From Frankiaceae bacterium (lineage in GTDB: Bacteria; Actinomycetota; Actinomycetes; JAVEEJ01), in the NCBI GenBank assembly GCA_030840515.1, contig JAVEEJ010000273.1, positions 1 to 5,228 on the forward strand: a stretch of 5,228 nt of DNA. The letters are read 5' to 3'. Positions 1 through 4,654 of this stretch are shown one piece after another. Within the stretch, counting starts at the first letter, position 1, and each line of letters starts with the position of its first letter. The translations under genes were made by a program, and so were the position numbers. The notes beneath the pieces were generated by a model. The model had not been told where the DNA came from. It ran no database searches and was given only the letters and a program-made list of their open reading frames with translations.

Positions 1-410
1 CCGTCCTGCAGACAGCGCTGGGTCGCGACCGACTCGGCGAGTTCCAGGCCCAGGCCGCTATCGCCGCCCTGCACGCCGACGCACCGCGCGCCGAGGAGAC
101 CGACTGGGTGCAGATCGTCGGCTGGTACGACGAGCTGCTCCGGCTCACCGAGAGCCCGGTCGTGCAGCTCAACCGGGCCATCGCGATCGGCGAGGCCGAT
201 GGCCCCGTGGCCGGCCTCGCGGCCTTGGCCACGGTGGACCCTGGCCTGCCCCGCCACACCGCCGCCTCGGCGTACCTCCACGAGAAGGCAGGCGACCTTC
301 TGACCGCAGCACGGCTGTATGCCGACGCCGCCCGGTCCGCCCCCAACCTCGCCGAACGTCACCACCTCACCCGGCAGGCAGCGCGGATCAGTCAAGCGCT
401 GCGTGGGTGA
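1..410 (+). CDS. ECF42-type RNA polymerase sigma factor, C-terminal part (5' end outside window)
   Basis: Reading frame 3 is open from the left edge (first full codon at base 3) to a TGA at 408-410, giving about 135 residues. The start lies outside the window; the GTG at 108 is internal, because homologous sequence continues upstream of it. The fragment lacks the sigma-2 and sigma-4 DNA-binding regions and corresponds to the long C-terminal extension of ECF42 sigma factors (DUF6596 plus a TPR-like helical region). Family-typical features are 'QAAIAALHADAP', 'DWVQIVGWYDELL', 'SPVVQLNRAIAIGEADGP' and a helical end with 'YADAARSAPNLAERHHL'. ECF42 proteins direct RNA polymerase to a small regulon and are commonly encoded beside YCII/DGPF-domain proteins. 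No such partner is visible downstream, so it would have to lie to the left. The family call is firm; the regulon is unknown. Confidence 0.88.
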   Translation, partial: VLQTALGRDRLGEFQAQAAIAALHADAPRAEETDWVQIVGWYDELLRLTESPVVQLNRAIAIGEADGPVAGLAALATVDPGLPRHTAASAYLHEKAGDLLTAARLYADAARSAPNLAERHHLTRQAARISQALRG

Positions 411-686
411 GCCTGTTGGTCAACCACTCCCACAAGGCGAACCACCGGCGGGATCGCCGCTGCTCCGCGGCCCGGCCAACGCGACGGTGTCACGCAAGAC
501 CAGTTCGATGAACCATCTCGGTGAAGGGACCTCAACCGGGACACGCAAGATGCCCCTAACCGGAATGCCGTAATGAGCGTCGTCGCGGCCGCAGTGTCCA
601 CGGGCGGCGCCCAATCGCGCGTAGCGCGCGCCGTTCATGCGGCTGGTGGTCTACATCACAACTACGGCGCCGGTTTCGGCCGGAGG
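411..686. other. Intergenic stretch with no recognisable gene
   Basis: About 276 bases lie between the sigma factor stop and the hairpin at the transposase 3' end. Short open frames exist on both strands, but none has a ribosome binding site, a recognised motif or a plausible length. The stretch is somewhat less biased in composition than its neighbours, for example around 485-580, and may be remnant DNA from earlier insertions. The only structure seen is the GC-rich hairpin near 606-632, annotated separately. Confidence 0.5.
606..632. repeat. GC-rich imperfect inverted repeat (hairpin)
   Basis: CGCGC (616-620) pairs with GCGCG (624-628) across a three-base GTA loop. An outer GGCG (606-609) can pair with CGCC (629-632) if six bases (610-615) bulge out on the left. 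No T-run follows on either strand, so a classical intrinsic terminator is not supported. It could contribute to ending the sigma factor transcript, or it could be a chance result of high GC. Confidence 0.3.
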
Positions 687-719
687 TTGACACAGATATC
701 CCAGGATCTGCGGTGTCAA
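687..719. repeat. Imperfect hairpin overlapping the transposase stop codon (IS 3' end)
   Basis: Read on the minus strand from 719 to 687, TTGACA pairs with TGTCAA and the inner CAGAT pairs with ATCTG. This gives an 11-base-pair stem with a three-base bulge (CCG) on one side and an eight-base loop. The stem begins inside the transposase stop region (stop at 716-718). It could stop transcription out of the element, or be a structural feature of the element's end. No T-run follows, which weakens a rho-independent terminator reading. The arm GACACAGAT (689-697) recurs in inverted orientation at 2092-2100 on the far side of the transposase. Confidence 0.55.
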
Positions 720-1945
720 GCGGCGAGGGTGTCGGCGTGATGTGACCAGGCGGTCGTCTCGTCGTAGGCGGTCGCGGTTTTCAGGCAGCCGTGCAGGATC
801 CCGACGAGCCGGTTCGCGAGCTGGCGCAGCGCGCCGCTGTGGCTGGCACCACGATCGCGTAGACGGCTGTAGTAGGCCCGCGCGCCCGGTGAGACCTTGA
901 GCGCGGCGTAGGCCTGGGAGTCGAGTGCGTCGAGGAGCCGGTCGTTGTGCACGAACCGGGCCAGGACCACCTTTCGCTTGCCCGAAGCTCGGGTGATCGG
1001 GCTGGTTCCGGCGTAGTTCTTCCGGGCTCGCGCCGAGGCGTAGCGACCCTCGGCGTCGCCGAACTCGCCCAGCACCCGGGCACCGAGGATCGGCCCGAGA
1101 CCAGGCTGCGACACCACGATCGCCGCCGCCGAGTGCTGCTCGAACTGCTCCTGAACGCAGGTGTGCATGGCCGTGATCTGCTCGTTGAGCACCCGCAGGA
1201 CCGCCACCGTGGAGCGGACCGTGGCGGCGAACGCCGCCGCGACCGCCGCCGGCTGGCGCAACTGCTCGCTGCGCAGCGCAGCCCGGATGCGCAGAGCCTT
1301 CTGCGGGACATTGCGACGGCGGGCACGCGTGAGCGCCGCGCTGATCTGGCTGATCGTCAGCCGCGCCGCAGACAACGGATCAGCCGCCCTGGCCGGCAAC
1401 TCCAACGCATCCGGGGCGTCCAGATCGTCGAACGCCTCGAGCGCGGCAGGGAAGTACTCCCGCAGCGCATGACGCAGCCGCTGGCAGTGCCGGGTCCGCT
1501 CCCAGATCAGCGTCTTGTGCGCCCGCGCGACGACCTTGATCGCCTCCACCAACGGACTGTCACCGGCCACCGGCCGTAACTGGTGGGAGTCCGTGCGGAC
1601 CATGTCGGCCAGCATGTGCGCGTCCGCGGCGTCGCTCTTGGCCCCCGACACCCCCAACCGGTCCCGGTAGCGCGCGGCCTGCAGCGGATTGACCGCGAAC
1701 ACCGTGTAGCCCACGGCGAGCAATGCCTGCACCCACGGGCCGCGATCGGTCTCGATCCCGACCACCACCTCGACCGGCTCGTCTCCTGCGAGCTCGGCGA
1801 TCTGCTCACCGATCAGCGCATGCAACCGAGCCATCCCCGCTACGCCTTCCGGCAGCCGAGCCTTGGCCAGCCTCCGTCCCACCCCGTCCATCACCTCGAC
1901 GTCATGGTGGTCTTGGGCCCAGTCATCGCCCACGAACAGTCGCAC
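716..1945 (-). CDS. IS110-family transposase (DEDD recombinase)
   Basis: This is the transposase of an RNA-guided IS110-type element, which moves through a circular intermediate. The N-terminal RuvC-like DEDD domain shows 'VGDDWAQD' (acidic D8), 'VGIETDRG' (E65) and 'GAKSDAADAH' (D105, D108). A long helical linker (about 140-275) follows. The C-terminal Transposase_20 domain begins at 'QPGLGPILGARVLGEFGD' (about 280-297) and continues through 'NYAGTSPITRASGKRK', whose S321 sits where the catalytic serine is expected. The frame is open to a TTG at 2011, but I choose the GTG at 1943-1945: GGTGGAG lies five bases upstream (1951-1957) and 'MRLFVGDDW' matches the usual family start. That gives 409 residues, normal for the family. 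No internal lesion is seen, so the gene looks functional. Stop TGA is at 716-718. Confidence 0.95.
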   Translation of the reverse strand: MRLFVGDDWAQDHHDVEVMDGVGRRLAKARLPEGVAGMARLHALIGEQIAELAGDEPVEVVVGIETDRGPWVQALLAVGYTVFAVNPLQAARYRDRLGVSGAKSDAADAHMLADMVRTDSHQLRPVAGDSPLVEAIKVVARAHKTLIWERTRHCQRLRHALREYFPAALEAFDDLDAPDALELPARAADPLSAARLTISQISAALTRARRRNVPQKALRIRAALRSEQLRQPAAVAAAFAATVRSTVAVLRVLNEQITAMHTCVQEQFEQHSAAAIVVSQPGLGPILGARVLGEFGDAEGRYASARARKNYAGTSPITRASGKRKVVLARFVHNDRLLDALDSQAYAALKVSPGARAYYSRLRDRGASHSGALRQLANRLVGILHGCLKTATAYDETTAWSHHADTLAA

Positions 1946-1950
1946 CCTGT

Positions 1951-1957
1951 CTCCACC
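1951..1957 (-). promoter_or_regulatory. Ribosome binding site deciding the transposase start
   Basis: On the minus strand GGTGGAG lies five bases before the GTG at 1945. The longer alternative start (TTG at 2011) adds 22 residues that do not resemble the family's N-terminus, and I see no Shine-Dalgarno sequence before it. This site therefore favours the 409-residue product. Confidence 0.7.
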
Positions 1958-2011
1958 TTCCGCACCCGGATCATCAGTAGCCGGCGGGAGGACGATCAGC
2001 GACCTAATCAA

Positions 2012-2134
2012 CAGTGCTCACACCACGACGATCCCGGTGGGCACGACATCCCAGCAGCGATCCCGTCCTCCCGACCACCGGGCGGGGCACGATCTGTGTC
2101 CAGGACTCGAGGTCCAGGGCTTCTCAGTGCTCAC
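2012..2134. repeat. Ten-base direct repeat CAGTGCTCAC around the non-coding IS end
   Basis: The ten bases CAGTGCTCAC occur at 2012-2021 and again at 2125-2134 in the same orientation. Both are followed by similar CACC/CACA-rich sequence. One copy lies inside the presumed element and the other just beyond the putative end at 2100, so the repeat may mean that the element extends to at least about 2140. Its role is unknown. Confidence 0.5.
2033..2082. repeat. Eight-base perfect inverted repeat in the IS 5' end
   Basis: CCCGGTGG at 2033-2040 and CCACCGGG at 2075-2082 are perfectly complementary and enclose 34 bases. In RNA this would form a stem closing a large loop, the kind of arrangement expected for a bridge-RNA stem-loop. 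High GC makes chance matches commoner than usual. Confidence 0.55.
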
Positions 2135-2163
2135 CACCCGGCGGCCACCGGTTCCTGATCTTC

Positions 2164-3402
2164 CTAGATCGGCCCGGCAACTCTGATTAGGGCATCTCGC
2201 TGGTCGGCCTCGGCGACCCACGCGCTGTAGACGCGCAGTTGCGTGGTCCCACCGCCTCCGTGGCCGAGCCGGCCGGCGACGGTTCGGACATCGACGCCCG
2301 CCGCGATGAGCTCGGTCGCGGAGTAGTGCCGCAGCTGATGGATGTGCATGTTTCACCCCAGGCGTTCGCACATGCGCGAGTACCGCTGCGTGACTGTGTC
2401 GGGCTTCAACCAGGTGCTGCCGTCCGGTGGCCCCGGAGAACAGGAAGCTTCCATCGGACAGCTCGATGCCGAGGCTCGCCGCCCTGTGCGCGACGTGCTG
2501 GAGGTAGGCGCGCAACAGGGCCAGCGTCTGTGCGTCGAGCACGATCCGTCGCCGCTGGTGGGTCTTGGTGTCCTTCTCCCACGTCCGTGTGTCGATCTGC
2601 GCGACGCTCGTGCGAATGTTGATCACGCCGTTGGCGAAGTCGATGCGGTCCCACCGCAGTGCACACAGCTCACCGCGGCGCGCCCCGGTGGTCATGGCGA
2701 GCCAGACGAGCATGGCCCAGTCCGGGTCGTTCCACGCCTGACCGGCGATGCGCGGCCTGGGTCGGCGAGGGAGGCTGCGGATCGGGGTCGGCTGCGCCGG
2801 CGCCTGAGCCTGCCGGACGGGGTTCGTTCCGATCCACCGCCATCGAACGGCGCGGGTGAAGGCGCTGTTGAGCACGGTGTGGATCTGACGGACATAGGCG
2901 GCGCCGAGCGGCTTGCACCGGTGCGGGCCACAGCGCTGGTCGCAATCGTGCTCGGCGTCGGTCCGATTGTCGATGTAGGGCTGAGGGCCGCAGCGCGCGC
3001 GGCACCGCCGGAGCTCGGCGTAGAAGGCGTCGAGGGTCTCACCATCGATGCGGCCGATCTGCAGGTCACCGAGCAACGGCCGGACATGCAGCCGGATCAG
3101 ACGTTCGTAGCCGGCGCGAGTGGTGTCCTCGATCTAAAGCACACCCAGGTACCGGTCCATGAGTTGGTTCACCGTCGCGCTCGTGCGCGGGCTGCGTCGG
3201 TCGTCGACCGCCCCCAGCAGGCGCGTGCGGACCTTCTCGGCTTCGCGTGCGGCCTTGGGGCCGGCGGGTACGACCTCGGCGAGGTAGTGGCGCTTGTTCG
3301 AGATGGGTCCAGACCCGCGTAGACCCGGACTCGGAACGAGCCGCTGGGCAGCGCTTCGATCTCGCCGCGCGCTTTCCGACGGGACGCCGACCCGGCTGCC
3401 AC
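2164..3402 (-). pseudogene. Tyrosine site-specific recombinase (phage/ICE integrase), multiply inactivated
   Basis: Reading across frames rebuilds an actinobacterial integrase of about 414 residues. The parts are an N-terminal AP2-like arm ('RGEIEALPSGSFRVRVYAGLDP', then 'NKRHYLAEVVPAGPKAAREA'), a SAM-like core-binding domain ('TVNQLMDRYLGVL' to 'VRWRWIGTNP') and a catalytic domain. Catalytic residues remain readable: Arg in 'TGARRGELCALRW', Lys in 'KDTKTHQRRRI', 'HQLRH', 'GRLGHGG' and Tyr in 'RVYSAWV' (codon 2227-2229). Lesions are a one-base loss at the GGG of 3305-3307, TAG at 3134-3136 (probably from GAG), a probable compensating frameshift pair near 2783 and 2750-2754, a net -2 (or +1) shift at 2424-2428, and TGA at 2353-2355 (probably from TGG). 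The GTG at 3402 is the only start in the N-terminal frame after an upstream TAA, and it has no clear ribosome binding site. No functional protein is expected. Confidence 0.9.
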
Positions 3403-3478
3403 GGAGCCACGGTAGCAGCGCCGGCTCCATGTTTAGCTCCATGAAGCCCGGCTGTGAGTTCTGATCAAGGCTCTGACC
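3403..3478. other. Spacer between integrase remnant and tRNA, with a short tandem repeat
   Basis: These 76 bases join the integrase 5' end to the tRNA 3' end, where an integrative element's recombination core and arm-type integrase sites would be expected. GCTCCATG occurs at 3424-3431 and 3436-3443, twelve bases apart, and GGAGCC (3404-3409) faces GGCTCC (3423-3428) as an inverted repeat. These could be remnants of integrase arm-binding sites, but nothing beyond position supports that. Confidence 0.3.
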
Positions 3479-3523
3479 TGGTGCCCTCGGCAGGACTCGA
3501 ACCTGCGACCTAGAGATTAGAAG
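3479..3523 (-). other. Probable attachment site: 3' half of tRNA-Arg
   Basis: Integrases of this family commonly recombine within the 3' half of a tRNA gene and leave that gene intact. The tRNA 3' end faces the integrase remnant about 77 bases away, so the element would have extended leftwards from here. The second copy (the opposite att site) is not found in the window. The best partial match, CAGGACTCGA at 2101-2110, is only ten bases and is probably chance. The exact core is not defined. Confidence 0.45.
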
Positions 3524-3555
3524 GCTCTTGCTCTATCCAGCTGAGCTACGAGGGC
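3479..3555 (-). tRNA. tRNA-Arg (anticodon TCT)
   Basis: On the minus strand the gene runs from G at 3555 to an encoded CCA at 3479-3481. The acceptor stem GCCCTCG/CGAGGGC is perfect, the D arm is GCTC/GAGC and the T arm is GCAGG-TTCGAGT-CCTGC. The anticodon loop CTTCTAA places anticodon TCT at 3519-3521 and reads AGA codons, which are rare in such a GC-rich genome. The anticodon stem AGAGC/TCTCT has four pairs and a C-T mismatch next to the loop (positions 31/39), which is slightly unusual. All other arms are intact, so the gene looks functional. It lies directly upstream of a decayed integrase in the same orientation, the usual setting for a tRNA used as an integration site. Confidence 0.95.
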
Positions 3556-3920
3556 CGGCGCGGTCTACGTGAAACCGCCCGCCGCGAGAGTAGCGGGCCC
3601 TCCGGACGCCCGCGCGCCACCTCCGGACGGTATCGATCACCGGGTGACCTGCTCGACCACCCCACGCAGGTGCGCGTCCTCGTCGAGGGCTCGGTCGGGG
3701 CCGCGAGTGCGTGCGAGCTGGCTGGACTCACCGGCGGGGGCCGGGCGCTGACAGGCGATGGCTAGGCTCCTCGAGCCGGGCCGACGGTCCGGCACCTTCC
3801 GCCCGTCGACACCCGCGTGCTCGTCCTGATGATCGGCCCCGCGCTCCACCTCGACGCCGCCGCCACCGAGATGGGGGCGCCGATCCTGCTGGCCATCCGC
3901 GCCGTCCCGGAGGGGACACC
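3556..3920. other. Intergenic region without a convincing gene
   Basis: These 365 bases hold the tRNA promoter region (minus strand, near 3556-3600) and the leader of the GPP34 gene. No clear -35/-10 pair stands out. GCCCGC (3577-3582) and GCGGGC (3593-3598) form a perfect six-base inverted repeat around ten bases. A plus-strand frame from about 3817 to a TGA at 3922-3924 reads as protein-like sequence ('LMIGPALHLDAAATEMGAP') and overlaps the GPP34 start as ATGA. It lacks a ribosome binding site and has an in-frame TAG at 3763-3765. It may be remnant coding sequence, but I do not call it a gene. Confidence 0.5.
3909..3915 (+). promoter_or_regulatory. Ribosome binding site of the GPP34 gene
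   Basis: GGAGGGG lies five bases before the ATG at 3921. It decides the start: the same frame is open back to 3711, but the upstream residues are low-complexity Arg/Pro-rich and unlike the family. Confidence 0.85.
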
Positions 3921-4586
3921 ATGACCACCGTCGCCGAGGACCTCGTCCTGTTGCTGCTCGATCCGGAGTCCGGCCGGTCGGTCGTCGACAGCATGTCGCT
4001 GGACCTCGCGATCGGCGGCGCGCTGCTGCTCGACCTGTCGATACGCGAGCGTGTCACGGCCGACGGCGAGGGCGCGACGGCCCGACTGGCTGTCGTCGAC
4101 GGTGCGCCGACCGGGGACGCCCTGCTCGACGACGCGCTCGCCCGCCTCGCCGGCACACCGGTGCAGGCCCAGAAGGCCGTGGAGCGCCTCGCCCGCCGGA
4201 CTCGCGGGCCGGTGTTCGACCGGCTGGTCGAGCGCGGCCTGGTGCGGCGCGACCGCTCGCGGCTGCTGGGCCTGCTCCCCGTCACGATCTGGCCCGCGGC
4301 CGACGGGGGCCCGGCGAAGGAGCTGCGCGGGCGGGTCGCCGCGGTGCTGCGCGACGGGGCGGGGCCCGACCGGCGCCTGGTGCTGCTCATCTCGCTGCTG
4401 CACGCGGTCAAGGCGGAGCACAAGATCGTCAGCGGGTCACGTCGCGAAGTGCGGGCCCGCGCCGACGAGGTCGCCGAGGGCGACTGGGCCGGTCCGGCGG
4501 TCCGGAAGGCCGTGCGGAGCGTCCAGATCGGCGTGGTCGTCGCTGTGTCGGCCGCCGCGGGAGCCGGGTCGGCCGGCAACTCCTAG
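3921..4586 (+). CDS. GPP34 (GOLPH3-like) family protein
   Basis: The 221-residue product belongs to the GPP34 family. In eukaryotes GOLPH3/Vps74 bind phosphatidylinositol-4-phosphate on Golgi membranes. The many actinobacterial homologues have no established role, though a membrane-peripheral protein is plausible. Family features in order are 'TVAEDLVLLLLDPESGR' (3-19), 'LDLAIGGALLLDL' (27-39), 'VVDGAPTGD' (58-66), 'AVERLARRTRGPVFDRLVERGLVRR' (86-110), 'LLGLLPVTIWP' (115-125) and 'LISLLHAVKAEHKI' (156-169). The end is Ala/Val-rich (about 197-221), as in relatives. Length is normal for bacterial members. The ATG is fixed by GGAGGGG five bases upstream. Stop TAG is at 4584-4586, and a phosphatase gene starts 68 bases later on the same strand, so co-transcription is possible. 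No signal peptide is seen. Confidence 0.9.
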   Translation: MTTVAEDLVLLLLDPESGRSVVDSMSLDLAIGGALLLDLSIRERVTADGEGATARLAVVDGAPTGDALLDDALARLAGTPVQAQKAVERLARRTRGPVFDRLVERGLVRRDRSRLLGLLPVTIWPAADGGPAKELRGRVAAVLRDGAGPDRRLVLLISLLHAVKAEHKIVSGSRREVRARADEVAEGDWAGPAVRKAVRSVQIGVVVAVSAAAGAGSAGNS

Positions 4587-4590
4587 GAGT
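4579..4590. repeat. Twelve-base perfect palindrome over the GPP34 stop codon
   Basis: ACTCCTAGGAGT is a perfect palindrome containing the TAG stop at 4584-4586. It contains the sequence CCTAGG, which is usually scarce in GC-rich actinobacterial DNA. It could be an operator for the phosphatase gene downstream or just chance. No partner copy is seen elsewhere in the window. Confidence 0.35.
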
Positions 4591-4640
4591 GGTCCGGCGG
4601 GGCGTGCCGAACACCTGCCCGGCGACGTCTTCGCAGCATG

Positions 4641-4646
4641 AGAGGG
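4641..4646 (+). promoter_or_regulatory. Ribosome binding site of the phosphatase gene
   Basis: AGAGGG lies eight bases before the ATG at 4655. The in-frame GTG at 4646 overlaps this purine run, leaving no room for a binding site of its own. The ATG at 4664 is too far from it for usual spacing, so 4655 is preferred. Confidence 0.6.
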
Positions 4647-4654
4647 TGACGCCC

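Larger units (their letters stand above)
689..2100 (-). mobile_element. IS110-family insertion sequence (approximate limits)
   Basis: The element is defined by an intact IS110-type transposase on the minus strand. Its ends are not fixed by sequence alone, because IS110 elements lack classical terminal inverted repeats and make little or no target duplication. The limits given rest on a nine-base inverted repeat, GACACAGAT at 689-697 against ATCTGTGTC at 2092-2100. This yields about 1.4 kb, a usual size for the family. The true 5' end could extend to about 2163, directly behind the integrase remnant, and the 3' end could run further left than 689. The layout of a short 3' flank and a long non-coding 5' flank matches the IS110 group rather than the IS1111 group. 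Confidence 0.6.
1946..2100 (-). ncRNA. Candidate IS110 bridge RNA region (5' non-coding end)
   Basis: Between the transposase start and the putative element end lie about 155 non-coding bases, or 218 if the element reaches the integrase stop. IS110-group elements carry in this position a structured bridge RNA. One of its internal loops pairs with target DNA and another with the element's own ends, guiding the recombinase. The sequence shows fitting structure: an eight-base perfect inverted repeat CCCGGTGG/CCACCGGG (2033-2040 and 2075-2082) around 34 bases, a repeated GGGCACGA (2039-2046 and 2085-2092), and a hairpin GGAC-ctcga-GTCC near 2103-2115 just outside. Existence and limits are inferred from position and repeats; no fold was computed and the guide loops are not assigned. 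Confidence 0.45.

Noticed and set aside
420..638. Minus-strand frames of about 70 codons in the left intergenic region
   Set aside because: There are two overlapping frames, neither with a ribosome binding site, a recognisable domain or a partner. They could be remnants but cannot be supported.
947..1579. Plus-strand open frame of 210 codons within the transposase
   Set aside because: It is Arg/Leu-rich shadow sequence opposite an intact, well-recognised transposase, with no ribosome binding site or motif.
1961..2011. Longer transposase beginning at the TTG of 2011
   Set aside because: The 22 extra residues do not resemble IS110 N-termini, whereas the GTG at 1945 has a good ribosome binding site and the expected first residues.
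2101..2110. CAGGACTCGA as a second attachment site matching the tRNA T-arm
   Set aside because: The match is only ten bases and does not extend into the acceptor stem or the anticodon side. It lies within or near the IS 5' end, where it also takes part in a local hairpin.
2018..2163. C-terminal extension of the main integrase frame beyond the true stop
   Set aside because: After the frameshift at about 2426 this frame no longer matches the family. The real C-terminus with 'HQLRH' and the Tyr motif is in another frame and stops at 2164.
2342..3322. Long plus-strand open frame (326 codons) opposite the integrase
   Set aside because: It is antisense to a recognised integrase, shows no known motif, and is typical of the long antisense frames produced by GC-rich coding DNA.
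3728..4579. Minus-strand open frame of 283 codons opposite the GPP34 gene
   Set aside because: It is composed mainly of Ser, Arg, Pro and Thr with no domain, and is antisense to a gene with a good start and family motifs.
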